This document shows, piece after piece, positions 8,937-18,308 of a DNA stretch of 64,000 nt. The notes under the pieces are model-generated. The model had not been told where the DNA came from, made no database searches, and saw only the letters and a list, made by a program, of their open reading frames with translations. Position 1 is the stretch's first letter; every line of letters starts with the position of its first letter. The position numbers were made by a program, and so were the translations under genes. Source of the stretch: Streptosporangium roseum DSM 43021 (GTDB lineage Bacteria > Actinomycetota > Actinomycetes > Streptosporangiales > Streptosporangiaceae); NCBI RefSeq assembly GCF_000024865.1, contig NC_013595.1:9734001-9798000 (forward strand), written 5' to 3'.

Positions 8937-10309
8937 CGGAGCGTCACCAGGCTCACCGCGGCCCCCACGACGACCAGGGCGGCGGCGGTGAGCAGGCCGG
9001 CCGCGTAGCCGGCGGTGAAGCTCGCGGAGCTGCCGACGATCACTCCGACGACCGCGATGCCGAACAGCCCGGACATCTCGCGCGCCACGCTGAACACTCC
9101 CCCCGCCACTCCCGCCCTGGACTCCGGAACGGCCCCCAGCACCGCCGAGCCGAGCGGCATGGTCAGTGCCGAGCCGACCCCGATCACGCACACGGCGGGC
9201 AGCAGGTCGGCCCAGCCGTCGCCGGGGCGCAGGAACCCGACGGCGGCCATGCCCCCGGCGACGAGGAGGAGCCCCAGCGCGACCGTGCGCCCCGCGCCGA
9301 GCCGGCGCTCGACGTACGGCACCAGCGGCGTGACCGCGACGACGAGCAGCGCCAGCGGCACGAACGCCAGACCGGACATGGTCGGGCTGAAGCCGAGGAC
9401 GCCCTGCAGGAACAGCGCCGTGAAGAAGAACACCCCGTTGACGCCGAGCCCCCAGAGCACCTGGGCGATCACCCCGCCGGTGAACGCCCGCGCCCGGAAC
9501 AGCGCGAGGTCCACCATCGGGTCCGCGCCGAACCTCTCGACGGCCACGAAGACGGCGGCCGCGACCACGCCGACCGCCCCCGAGGCCACGATCACCGGCG
9601 ACGTCCACCCCAGCTCGGCCCCGAAGGTCAGCGCGAACGTGCCCGCCGACAGCACGACGACCGACGTCGCGACCCCCGGGACGTCCACGCGGGCGGCGCT
9701 CGCGTCGCGCGACTCGGGGACCGCGACGGCCGCGAGCGCGATGACGAGAACGCCGAGGGGGACGTTGAGCAGGAAGACCCAGCTCCAGTGGAAGTGCTGG
9801 GTCAGGTAGCCGCCGACGACCGGTCCCAGGGCGAGCGCGCCCGCCCCCGAGGCCATCCAGACCGCGACGCCGGTCGACCGCTGCCGGTCGTCGTTGCCCA
9901 CCGAGACCACCGCCAGCATCGCGGGCAGGATCAACGCCGCACCGCAGCCCTGGACCAGCCGGGCGGCGACGAGCACGCCCGCCGAGGTGGCCAGCCCGGC
10001 GGCGAGGGACGCCGCCGTGAAGACCGCGAGCCCGGCGACGAGGACCCTGCGGCGGCCGTAGACGTCGGCCAGGCGGCCTCCGGCGAGCATGAAGCCCGCG
10101 AAGGTGAGGACGTAGCCGGTGACGACCCATTCGAGCGCCGCCAGGGACGCGCCCAGCTCGGTCTGCAAGGTGGGCAGGGCGACCGTGACGACCGTGTTGT
10201 CCAGCGTGGTCACGAACCCGGCCAGGCCGACGACCAGCAGCAGCAGGCCGCGCCGGGTGGGCCGGGGCCGGGCCGCGGTGCCGTCGGGCCGCGCGGCGAG
10301 ATCGCTCAC
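8933..10309 (-). CDS. MFS transporter, DHA2 (EmrB/QacA-like) drug or metabolite exporter
   Basis: 458 residues with 12-14 hydrophobic segments. Motif A appears as GGRLADVYGRRR and motif C-like residues follow (ALALGPVVGGYLTQHFHWSW, then VFLLNVPLG), typical of DHA2 proton-driven exporters. The GTG start at 10309 overlaps the MmpL stop codon (GTGA), so a longer upstream reading frame with a proline-rich leader is an artefact of the MmpL tail in another frame. It is third in the operon. A secreted small product or tailoring intermediate is the likely substrate. Confidence 0.85.
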   Translation of the reverse strand: MSDLAARPDGTAARPRPTRRGLLLLVVGLAGFVTTLDNTVVTVALPTLQTELGASLAALEWVVTGYVLTFAGFMLAGGRLADVYGRRRVLVAGLAVFTAASLAAGLATSAGVLVAARLVQGCGAALILPAMLAVVSVGNDDRQRSTGVAVWMASGAGALALGPVVGGYLTQHFHWSWVFLLNVPLGVLVIALAAVAVPESRDASAARVDVPGVATSVVVLSAGTFALTFGAELGWTSPVIVASGAVGVVAAAVFVAVERFGADPMVDLALFRARAFTGGVIAQVLWGLGVNGVFFFTALFLQGVLGFSPTMSGLAFVPLALLVVAVTPLVPYVERRLGAGRTVALGLLLVAGGMAAVGFLRPGDGWADLLPAVCVIGVGSALTMPLGSAVLGAVPESRAGVAGGVFSVAREMSGLFGIAVVGVIVGSSASFTAGYAAGLLTAAALVVVGAAVSLVTLR

Positions 10310-13300
10310 TCCGGCACCTCCGTCCACTCCCAGCCGGATCCGTCCTGTCTGGGCCGTACGACCCGCGTGGTGCGGGTCCCCACCGCGACCCAGCCGCCGG
10401 CTCCCTGCCCCTCCTGTCCCGCTCGCTCCTGTACGGCCCGCCGCTCCCGCGCGACCTGGCCGGACGCACCCGCCCGTGTCCCGTCCTCCGTCTCCGGACG
10501 GGACTCCGGGCGTGGCTCCGGGCGGGGCGCCGGGCAGGGCGCCGAGCGCGACTCCGGAGGGGACTCTGGACGCGGCTCCGGGCGTGGCTCCGGGCGGGGT
10601 GCCGGCGGTTCCGCGATCGGCGGGACCGGCCTGTTGTCGTGCCGGATGAGCGGCTCCAACTGGTCGATCAGATGGCTGCTGACCGGCGGCGCGCTCCATG
10701 TGCGGCGGGCGTCCCCGGTCTCCGCCGTGGGACCCGGCGTGGGACCCGGCGTGGGACCCGGCGTCGCGGCGGCCGGGGCGGGAGGCGGCAACTCCGGCCG
10801 CACCCGGGGCGCGGACGGTGGAGCGGGAAGCTCGGGCCGTACCCGGGGCGCGGGCGGCAGCTGCTCGGGGCGAGGTGGAGAAGCCGGCTCGGGGCGGAGC
10901 GGAGAAGTCGGCTCGGGGCGGAGCGGAGAAGCGGGCTCGGGCCGTACCCGGATGACGGGGGGAGGCTCGGGGCGCGGACGGGGATCGGGCTCCAGCCGTA
11001 CCCGGATGACGGGGGGAGAGGGCTCCGGGCGGGCCCGCGGAGGCGGGGCGGGCGAGGGGACGGGACGGCCGGGGACCGGGGGGCGCGCCGGGGAGTGCCG
11101 GGCGGGTCCCACCGCGTCCTCGACGGTCAGCAGGGGCTGAGGCGGGGACGGGTCTTCATGTTCCTCGGCCCAGTGCCAGCCCGGACCGTCCAGGTTGGGC
11201 TTGATGACCTTCTTGACCTTGCGTGCCCGTGCGGGCTCGCGCTCCGACGGCCCGGCGGGCGGTGCCGGAACGGGTGGCGGCTGCTCGGGGTCGAGCCCCG
11301 GAAGGGGGTAAGGGTTCGACCGGTGCTGCTGATGCCGGGAGTCCGACGCCCGTGACGGCGCGGGCCGGGGTTCCGGCCGGGAAGGACGCGGGGGACGCGG
11401 AGCCGGCGCCGGAGCGGGTGACGGCGGGACGGTCCGAGATGGAGCCGGGTCCACACGGGGAGCCGGGTCCACGCGGGGAGGGGCGGAGCGGGAAGGGGGA
11501 GGGGAGTGGTGGGAGGGAGGTGGGACGGGAGTCGCGCCGGGCGCCGGGCGGGAGGAAGGCGAGGTGGGGGTCGCGCCGGGCGCCGGGCGGGAGGGAGGCG
11601 GGGTGGGGGTCGCGCCGGGCGCCGGGCGGGAGGGAGGCGGGGTGGGGGTCGCGCCGGGCGCCGGGCGGGAGGGAGGCGGGGTGGGGGTCGCGCGGGGTGG
11701 GGCCGGGTCCGCGCGAGGCGGGACGGGGCGTGCGGGAGGCGGCGCGGAGCGGGCGGGAGGGGCGGGGTCGGGGACGGTCTCCTCGACCCACTGCCAGTCG
11801 GAGCCGTCGCGGGTGGACCTGATGACACGCGCCGAGACGGCCGGTGCGAGGGGCGGAGGTCCGGGGGCGGCGAGCTGCGGCACCGGCGGGGAGGTCTCCA
11901 GGCGGTGCGCCGGGGTGGTGCGGCGGCGGCCGGGGGCGTCCTCGCGCTCCACGGTGACGTAGGTGGGGGCGATCTCGGCGGGGCGGTGGTCGCGGACGTC
12001 GTGCTCGCGGATCTCGATGCGCCGGTGGAACCCCCGCAGGAAGCCCGGCAGCCACCAGTTGGCGTCGCCCATCAGGCGCATCGTCGCGGGCACCAGCAGC
12101 GCCCGGACCAGCGTCGCGTCCACCACGATGGCCACGAACATGCCGACGCCGAGCATCTTCACGATGGTGATCCCCGCGGTGGAGAACGCCGCGATGACCA
12201 CGAGCAGCAGCAGGGCGGCGCTGGTGATGACCCCGCCGGTCCGCTCCAGGCCGACCGCCACGGCGGCGGTGTTGTCCCGGGTTCTCAGCCACTCGGCGCG
12301 GACCCGGCTGAGCAGGAACAGCTCGTAGTCCATCGACAGGCCGAACACCACCGCCAGGATCAGCACGGTGATGGTCGCCTCGATGCTCCCGGTCGGGGTG
12401 AAGCCGAGGACGTCCGCCAGGTTGCCGTCCTGGAAGGCCCAGACGATCACGCCGAAGGACGCGCCCAGGGAGAGGACGTTCATCAGGATCGCCTTGATCG
12501 GCAGCAGGATCGAGCCGAACGCGGCGAACAGCAGCAGGCCCGTCATCAGGCAGACCACCAGCGCGGTCCACGGCAGGGTGGACTCCAGGCTGGCCTGCAG
12601 GTCGAGCTGGGCGGCGGTGGGGCCGCCGACGACCACGTCCTGGAAGTTCCGCTCCAGGGAAAGGTCGCGGATCCGCTCGACCAGCGCGCGGGCCTCGTCC
12701 GACATCGGGTCCTTGTCGTAGCGGACCGCCAGCCGTACCGCACCGTTGTTCTGCGAGATCCCGGTGACGTCCACCCCGGTGACGTGGTCGAGTGCCTCCA
12801 GGCGCTCCACGAAGGCCTTCACGTCCAGCGGGCCGACCTCGGTGACCGGGGTGATCCCCGAGTTGCCGACCCCGATGGGCCCGAGCCGCGTCCCGACCTC
12901 CGAGGTGAGCGCGCCGGGCGCCGACGCGGTCATCGGCCCGACGAGGTCGCGCTCGACGAGCACGATGACATCGATCGGCGACATCGCGTTCCTGGCGAAC
13001 CCCGTGTTGATCTCCTCGGCGACCTGGCGGCTCTCGAACCGCTCGGGCAGCACCCGGTGGTCCACGCTGCCGAACCGCACGTGCACGAACGGCGCGGCCA
13101 GCGCGAACAGCACCACGCCGACCCCGGCGAGGTAGACCACCGGGCGGCGCATCACGCTGGAGGCGATGGCGTGCCAGGTCCCGCTGCCGCCCTTGTGCCT
13201 GCCGAAGTCCGGCGCGAGCCGGATCGCGTCCACCCGGGGCCCGAGCACGGCCAGCAGCGCGGGCAGCACGATCAGCGCGGCCGCCATCGCGACCAGCACC

Positions 13301-14232
13301 ACCGCCGCCGCGCCCAGGCCGATCGAGCGCAGGAACATCTGCGGGAACAGCAGCAGGCCGCTGAGCGAGGTCGCCACGGTCAGCCCGGAGAACGCGACCG
13401 TGCGGCCGGCCGTCGCCATGGTCCGCACGACGGCCGTCTCCACCGGCGAGCCCCGGCGGATCTCCTCTCGGAAGGCGTTCAGCACGAACAGCGAGTAGTC
13501 GATGGCCAGGCCCAGGCCGAGCATCGTCACGACGTTCAGCGAGAAGACCGAGACGTCGGTCACCTCGGTCAGCAACCGGAGCAGCAGGAGCGCGCCGACC
13601 ACCGACAGCAGCCCGACGACCAGCGGCAGCCCGGCGGCGACCAGGCTGCCGAAGACCAGCACGAGCAGGACGAGCAGCACCGGCATCGACAGGGCCTCGG
13701 CCTGCTGCAGGTCGGCGCCGGTCTGCGTGTTGAGGTCCTTGAGCAGCGGGATCGGGCCGCCGACCTTGACCGTGTATCCGGCCGGCGCGGTCCTGAGCCG
13801 GTCCTTGACCTGCTCGTAGCCGCTCTGCTTCGTCAGCTGCCCGCCGCGCAGGGTGATCAGCGCGTAGGTGGAGTGCCTGTCCTCGGAGACGAGCTCCGCG
13901 GCCTTGGTCGTCCAGTAGGTGGACGTCCCCGTGACGTGCTCGGCGGGCAGGTCGCGGAGCGCGGCGTGCACGTCCTTCCTGAACTGCTCGTCATTCGCCT
14001 CGAACGTCGGGTGGGTGTAGAGGACCACCACGTCGGGCGAGCTGCCGCCGAACCACTGCCGGCTCCACTGGGCGGCCGAGGTCGACTCGGCGCCCGGGTC
14101 GTCGAACCCGCCGTCGGTCATCCGCCCGAACAGCCCCAGCCCGAAGTATCCGGCGACGACCGCGAACACCGCCCCCAGCGCCAGCACGCTCCAGCGTGCC
14201 CGGTAGACGGTCCGCCCGAACGACTCGAACAT
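10306..14232 (-). CDS. MmpL-type RND lipid transporter with very long proline-rich C-terminal tail
   Basis: 1308 residues, far longer than the 700-1000 usual for MmpL proteins. Residues 1-725 are a complete MmpL core: a first span (WSVLALGAVFAVVAGYFGLG), a large extracytoplasmic loop, a five-span block (GLGLAIDYSLFVLNAFREEI), a second loop, and a second block with FGLSMDYELFLLSRVRAEW. The core ends at NWWLPGFLRG. Residues 726-1308 are Pro/Arg/Glu-rich, include 13-residue repeats, and hold three copies of a VI(K/R)xxxDGxxWxW(x)E motif at 803, 1009 and 1291. The ATG overlaps the acyl-AMP ligase stop (TGATG). Proton-driven export of an acyl lipid is inferred from family and operon. Confidence 0.9.
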   Translation of the reverse strand: MFESFGRTVYRARWSVLALGAVFAVVAGYFGLGLFGRMTDGGFDDPGAESTSAAQWSRQWFGGSSPDVVVLYTHPTFEANDEQFRKDVHAALRDLPAEHVTGTSTYWTTKAAELVSEDRHSTYALITLRGGQLTKQSGYEQVKDRLRTAPAGYTVKVGGPIPLLKDLNTQTGADLQQAEALSMPVLLVLLVLVFGSLVAAGLPLVVGLLSVVGALLLLRLLTEVTDVSVFSLNVVTMLGLGLAIDYSLFVLNAFREEIRRGSPVETAVVRTMATAGRTVAFSGLTVATSLSGLLLFPQMFLRSIGLGAAAVVLVAMAAALIVLPALLAVLGPRVDAIRLAPDFGRHKGGSGTWHAIASSVMRRPVVYLAGVGVVLFALAAPFVHVRFGSVDHRVLPERFESRQVAEEINTGFARNAMSPIDVIVLVERDLVGPMTASAPGALTSEVGTRLGPIGVGNSGITPVTEVGPLDVKAFVERLEALDHVTGVDVTGISQNNGAVRLAVRYDKDPMSDEARALVERIRDLSLERNFQDVVVGGPTAAQLDLQASLESTLPWTALVVCLMTGLLLFAAFGSILLPIKAILMNVLSLGASFGVIVWAFQDGNLADVLGFTPTGSIEATITVLILAVVFGLSMDYELFLLSRVRAEWLRTRDNTAAVAVGLERTGGVITSAALLLLVVIAAFSTAGITIVKMLGVGMFVAIVVDATLVRALLVPATMRLMGDANWWLPGFLRGFHRRIEIREHDVRDHRPAEIAPTYVTVEREDAPGRRRTTPAHRLETSPPVPQLAAPGPPPLAPAVSARVIRSTRDGSDWQWVEETVPDPAPPARSAPPPARPVPPRADPAPPRATPTPPPSRPAPGATPTPPPSRPAPGATPTPPPSRPAPGATPTSPSSRPAPGATPVPPPSHHSPPPSRSAPPRVDPAPRVDPAPSRTVPPSPAPAPAPRPPRPSRPEPRPAPSRASDSRHQQHRSNPYPLPGLDPEQPPPVPAPPAGPSEREPARARKVKKVIKPNLDGPGWHWAEEHEDPSPPQPLLTVEDAVGPARHSPARPPVPGRPVPSPAPPPRARPEPSPPVIRVRLEPDPRPRPEPPPVIRVRPEPASPLRPEPTSPLRPEPASPPRPEQLPPAPRVRPELPAPPSAPRVRPELPPPAPAAATPGPTPGPTPGPTAETGDARRTWSAPPVSSHLIDQLEPLIRHDNRPVPPIAEPPAPRPEPRPEPRPESPPESRSAPCPAPRPEPRPESRPETEDGTRAGASGQVARERRAVQERAGQEGQGAGGWVAVGTRTTRVVRPRQDGSGWEWTEVPE
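11531..11686 (-). repeat. Four 39-bp tandem repeats inside the MmpL tail
   Basis: The unit recurs every 39 bp at 11531, 11570, 11609 and 11648, with a partial fifth at 11687, and nearly no differences among the last three copies. Each unit encodes 13 residues of the form PPPSRPAPGATPT. The multiple of three keeps the frame. Copy number is probably variable between strains. Confidence 0.9.
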
Positions 14233-15956
14233 CAGACGCCGGCGTCCCTGGGCCCGGCGGGCCGGGGGCCGAACGCGCCGTCCAGGTAGGCCAGTACGCA
14301 CGCCCTGCGGGCGATCTTCCCGCTCGACGTGCGCGGCACGACTCCCGCCTCGGTCAGCACGAAGTCATGCAGCCGCAGATCATGGTTTTTCGCGACAGCC
14401 GCGCGGATGTTGGCCGTGACCTCGGCGAGGTCGCGCCCGGCGGCCCTGCGGGACCGCTCGGCCACCACGACCAGCCGCTCGGTCTCCTCCCCCGGCAGGG
14501 CGAACGCCGCCACGTGGTCCCGGCGGACGGCCTGGTCGGCCTCCTGCACGGTCACCTCCACATCCTGTGGATAGTGGTTGCGCCCGTCGACGATGATCAG
14601 GTCCTTGATCCGCCCGGTGATGTAGAGCTCGCCCTCGTGGACGACGCCCAGGTCCCCGGTCCGCAGCCAGGTGCCGTCCGCGCCGTCGAGCACGTTGCCG
14701 AAGACCTCGGCGCTGCGCTCCTCGTCCCGCCAGTAGGCCCGCGCCACGTTCGGCCCCTGCACCCAGATCTCGCCCACCTCGCCGTCCGGCTTCGCCGTAC
14801 CGGACTCCGAGACGATGGCGACCCGCTGGCCCGTCGGCACCCCGCAGGAGACCAGGTCGCTGACCCGTCCCTCACCCGTGTACGGCACGGCCCGCCCGGC
14901 GGTCAGCGCGTCCCTGTCGAACAGGGTCACCCGGGCCGGCAGGTCCCGGTCCATCACCGTGACGAACACCGTCGCCTCCGCCAGGCCGTACCCGGGGGTG
15001 TGCGCCTCGGGCCGCAGCCCGCACGCGGCGAACGTCTCGGAGAACCGGTCGATCGTGCTGCCGCGCAGCGGCTCGGCGCCGTTGAGCATGACCGAGACCC
15101 CGGACAGGTCGAGCGTGGCCTTCTCCTCGTCGGTGACCCGGCCGGCCGTGTACTCGAAGGCGAAGTTGGGGCCGCCGGTGAACACGTCGTCGTACTCGCT
15201 GAGCATCCGCAGCCACCGCACCGGGTGCATGACGAACGCGACCGGGTCCATGAACACCGCCTGGTTTCCGCCCACCATCGGCGCGGCGATCGTGGCGATC
15301 AGGCCCATGTCGTGGAAGAGCGGCAGCCACAGGGCCGCCGTGGACACCCGGGGGGTGGCCCGGAAGGCCTCCCAGAGCTGCTCGGCGTTCGCGGTGAAGT
15401 TGGCGTGGCTGATCTCCACTCCCGCGGGGGCGCGGGTCGAGCCGGAGGTGTACTGCAGGTAGGCCAGGTCGCCGAGCCCGATCGGCTCGGGCTCCCACTC
15501 GTCGGCGAGCAGGTCGGAGACCGCGTCCAGCGTGATGACCTGCTTGGGCCGGGGCGCGGACCCGCCGTCCAGGAAGGCGTGGACGCTGTCCAGCGCGGAG
15601 GTCGTGGTGAGCACGCAGACCGGGTCGGCGTCGGCGTAGGCCCGGATCAGCCGGTCGGCGTGGCCGGGCAGGTCGGGTGCGAACAGCGGCACCGCGACCA
15701 CCCGGGCGTACATGGTCCCGAGCATCGCGACCACGTACTCCAGCCCCTGCGGCGCCAGGATCGCCGCCCGGTCACCGGGGAGCGTCACCTCGCGCAGCCG
15801 TACGGCCAGCGCCCGCGCCTTGAGATCCGCCTTCGCCCAGGAGAGCGTGTGCTTCACCCCGTCGTGTCCGGCGGAGTAGTCCAGGAAGGTGTACGCGGGA
15901 GCGTCCGGGATCTCCCTCGCCCACCGCTCAACCCGGGCGATCAGCGCGTCGCTCAT
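14232..15956 (-). CDS. Fatty acyl-AMP ligase (FAAL), acyl-adenylate-forming
   Basis: 574 residues. The phosphate loop reads YTSGSTRAPAGVEISHAN at about 169-186; the Arg-Ala-Pro form with GVEISHAN is typical of FAAL/FadD32-like enzymes rather than acyl-CoA synthetases. Other motifs are PLFHDMGL, GGPNFAFEYT, the adenylate motif PGYGLAEATV, TGDLG, GRIKDLIIVDGRNHYPQDVE and the C-terminal lysine in SSGKIARRA (about 547). FAALs make acyl-AMP and pass the chain to a carrier protein. ATG at 15956 is preferred over an in-frame TTG two codons upstream. First gene of the operon with MmpL, MFS and GT; no polyketide synthase or carrier protein is adjacent, which is unusual. Confidence 0.9.
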   Translation of the reverse strand: MSDALIARVERWAREIPDAPAYTFLDYSAGHDGVKHTLSWAKADLKARALAVRLREVTLPGDRAAILAPQGLEYVVAMLGTMYARVVAVPLFAPDLPGHADRLIRAYADADPVCVLTTTSALDSVHAFLDGGSAPRPKQVITLDAVSDLLADEWEPEPIGLGDLAYLQYTSGSTRAPAGVEISHANFTANAEQLWEAFRATPRVSTAALWLPLFHDMGLIATIAAPMVGGNQAVFMDPVAFVMHPVRWLRMLSEYDDVFTGGPNFAFEYTAGRVTDEEKATLDLSGVSVMLNGAEPLRGSTIDRFSETFAACGLRPEAHTPGYGLAEATVFVTVMDRDLPARVTLFDRDALTAGRAVPYTGEGRVSDLVSCGVPTGQRVAIVSESGTAKPDGEVGEIWVQGPNVARAYWRDEERSAEVFGNVLDGADGTWLRTGDLGVVHEGELYITGRIKDLIIVDGRNHYPQDVEVTVQEADQAVRRDHVAAFALPGEETERLVVVAERSRRAAGRDLAEVTANIRAAVAKNHDLRLHDFVLTEAGVVPRTSSGKIARRACVLAYLDGAFGPRPAGPRDAGV

Positions 15957-16073
15957 CCTCAAGGTCCCCTCGCCGAGGTACAGGGACCTAGCAACTTACT
16001 CAGGCGACTCCAGCAATTCTTGCCAAAGACCTGCACATTCCGGGCCTCCGGTTATTACCGGCATGACAACTGA

Positions 16074-17282
16074 TCAGCGGTCCGCCCGGTCGGTCCGGCC
16101 GCTCGTCCGCAGGCCCCGGACGGGGACCCTCGGGTGGAGCCCGAAGCGGGGCTCGGGCTCCCGCGCGCCGTCGAGGATCTCGGCGACGTACTCGGCCAGG
16201 GCGGGTGCGTGCTTGAACCCGTGGCCGGAGTCGCCGCCGAGCAGCCACACCCCGTCCTCCGGCTGGGCGATGACCCATTCGCCGTCGAGCGTGAGGGTGT
16301 ACTGGCAGACCTGGCTGAACAGCACCGGCGCCTGGGCCAGGCTCGGGAACCTGCGGCGCAGGTAGGCGCGGGACGCCTCCTCGCTCGACGGCGAGATCCG
16401 CCGGTCCCCGGTCTCCGGGTCGTACGGCTCGCCCTCGATGTCCGAGGTCACCTTCATCCCCAGGCCGTCGAGGTCACCGTGCCCGTAGACCGACGCGTCG
16501 TAGTCGACCCAGGCGGGCGTGTCCCACCCGGGCGCCACCGCGAAGTGCGCCGTGTCCTGCTTGGTCACCTGCAGATCGGCCATCCCGGGGAAGAGCCGGG
16601 GCAGCCACGCCCCGCACGCCCACACCACCCGGTCGGCCCGCAGCACCTCATCCCCGACCCGGACCGCGGGCCCACCGCTCGGCTCCGCCCACCCCTGGAA
16701 CGCCATGCCGTACGCCTCCGTCCCGCGCGGGACCACCACGTCGTACGGCTCCAGGACGCCCGCGCCGTACGGCTCGGCCCGTCCCCTGACCAGGGTGACG
16801 CCGGCCGCACGGGCGAGGCGGGCCGTCACCTGGGTGGCCCGCCGGGCCCTGACCACCCCGGCCTGCGGCTCCCACAGCACGAACTCCAGGTCGTCCCCGC
16901 GGAAGTCGGGGAAGAGGGCGGCCGCACGGGCCGGATCCCAGATCTCGTGGGGGATGTCGAGCCGCTCCAGAACCGAGGCGCTCGCCCGCTCCCACCCCTG
17001 CGCCCGCCGCGCGAACCAGAGCATCCCCGTCTCGGCGTACAGCTCCTCGCCGACCCGCTCGCCGAGATCCCGCCACAGCTCACGGGCCCGCCGGGCCATC
17101 CGGGCGTACCAGTCGTCGGTCCCGTGCGAGGCCCGCAGCAACCGTGTCTCCCCGGCGCTCGCCTGCCGCAGATGTCCGGGCTGGTACTGCTCGACCAGCG
17201 TGACGCGCCACCCCGACTCCGCCAGCCGCAACGCCAGCGACGTGCCCCAGATCCCCGCTCCGACCACGATGACGGACTTCAT
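16074..17282 (-). CDS. FAD-dependent amine oxidoreductase (sarcosine / N-methyltryptophan oxidase-like)
   Basis: 402 residues. The start MKSVIVVGAGIWGTSLALRL is a Rossmann FAD motif, followed by GETRLLRASHG, where covalent-FAD monomeric sarcosine oxidases have S(S)R.IR.AY. The C-terminus has CQYTLTLDGEWVIAQPEDGV and GGDSGHGFKHAPALAEYVAE, matching the CxYT and SGHGFK motifs of monomeric sarcosine/N-methyltryptophan oxidases; the cysteine of CQYT is the flavin attachment site in that family. It should oxidise a secondary amine with oxygen. It is divergent from an IclR regulator across a repeat-filled gap. Confidence 0.85.
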   Translation of the reverse strand: MKSVIVVGAGIWGTSLALRLAESGWRVTLVEQYQPGHLRQASAGETRLLRASHGTDDWYARMARRARELWRDLGERVGEELYAETGMLWFARRAQGWERASASVLERLDIPHEIWDPARAAALFPDFRGDDLEFVLWEPQAGVVRARRATQVTARLARAAGVTLVRGRAEPYGAGVLEPYDVVVPRGTEAYGMAFQGWAEPSGGPAVRVGDEVLRADRVVWACGAWLPRLFPGMADLQVTKQDTAHFAVAPGWDTPAWVDYDASVYGHGDLDGLGMKVTSDIEGEPYDPETGDRRISPSSEEASRAYLRRRFPSLAQAPVLFSQVCQYTLTLDGEWVIAQPEDGVWLLGGDSGHGFKHAPALAEYVAEILDGAREPEPRFGLHPRVPVRGLRTSGRTDRADR

Positions 17283-17353
17283 GCCTCGGGCCACCCCCTT
17301 CTGTGGATCTCCCTGTGGATCTCCCCCACCGTCGGGCATCTCCGTTCCCCGCC

Positions 17354-17510
17354 GCAAGCCCACCGATCACCGGACGCCGCGTCCCGTCCCCTGCCGCAAG
17401 CCCGCCGACCACCGCATACCGCGTCCCGTTCCCCGCGAGACCACCGATCACCGGACACCGCGTCCCGTCCTTCGCCGCGAGACCGCCGATCCACGCGCCG
17501 TTTCCCGCGG
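17354..17510. repeat. Imperfect 39-42 bp tandem repeats in a divergent promoter region
   Basis: Four degenerate units start at 17354, 17396, 17435 and 17477. Each carries GC(A/G)AG(C/A)CC(A/G)CCGA followed, in the first three, by CCGCGTCCCGT. They lie between the amine oxidase start (17282) and the IclR gene (17599), where operators would be expected. Confidence 0.75.
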
Positions 17511-17598
17511 AACCACCACCCCGCGCCGTCCGCGCGCCGTCCGCACTGCGGGCACCGTCGATAATCGGGAGCATGCTCCCAGCCCAGCAGGTGCCCTG

Positions 17599-18231
17599 AT
17601 GCCGGCCGAGTCGTCGCAGACGCTGGAACGCGGCCTCCGCCTGCTCCGCCTGCTCGCCGACGGCCGCCGCGGCCGCACTCCCACCGAGCTCGCGGGCGAG
17701 CTCGGACTGAGCCGCCCGGCGGTCTATCGCCTGCTCACCACCCTCCAGAGCGAGGGCTTCGTCCGCCGCGACCGGGACGGCCGCGTCCACCTCGGCTTCG
17801 GCGTGCTCGTGCTGGCGCGCGCCGTCCAGCCCCTGCTCCGTGAGGGCGCCCTGCCCACCCTGCGCGGGCTCGCCGAGGAGGTCGGCGCGACCGCGCACCT
17901 CACCGTGGCCGAGGGGGACGACGGCCTGGCGGTGGCGGTGGTCGAACCCTCCTGGACGGACATGCACGTCGCCTACCGCGAAGGCTCCCGCCATCCGCTC
18001 GCCAGGGGCGCCGCCGGGCTCGCCGTGCTCGCCCTGCGCCAGGGCCGCACCGACTACGTGATCACCGAAGGCCAGCTCCAGGAGGGGGCACGGGGCATAG
18101 CCGCCCCCGTCCCCGGCGTGCCCTGGCTTGAGGCGTCCGTGGGAGTGGTCGCCTTCACCCCCCTCGACCCCGAGGTCGTCGGCCCCCGGGTGGCCGCCGC
18201 CGCCGCCGAGCTGGCCACGGCTCTGGCCTGA
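17599..18231 (+). CDS. IclR-family transcriptional regulator (short form)
   Basis: 210 residues, against about 250 for typical members. Residues 1-70 are the winged helix (SQTLERGLRLLRLLADGRRG, then PTELAGELGLSRPAVYRLLT). The rest is a shortened effector domain (ATAHLTVAEGDDGLAVAVVE; VAYREGSRHPLARGAAGLAV). It is divergent from the FAD amine oxidase and may control it. ATG at 17599 with AGCAGGTG upstream. The effector domain lacks the last helices and part of the ligand loop, so effector binding may differ. Confidence 0.85.
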   Translation: MPAESSQTLERGLRLLRLLADGRRGRTPTELAGELGLSRPAVYRLLTTLQSEGFVRRDRDGRVHLGFGVLVLARAVQPLLREGALPTLRGLAEEVGATAHLTVAEGDDGLAVAVVEPSWTDMHVAYREGSRHPLARGAAGLAVLALRQGRTDYVITEGQLQEGARGIAAPVPGVPWLEASVGVVAFTPLDPEVVGPRVAAAAAELATALA

Positions 18232-18308
18232 CGGAGGCACGGCCGCGCGCCTCACCGGTCCCGTGGCAGACAGACGGAGGCGCGGACGCGCGCCCTCCCG
18301 GCTCCGGG

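Noticed and set aside
11506..14289. A 927-codon plus-strand frame opposite the MmpL gene
   Set aside because: It is a mirror frame produced by high GC; the minus strand shows complete MmpL motifs and coupled overlaps.
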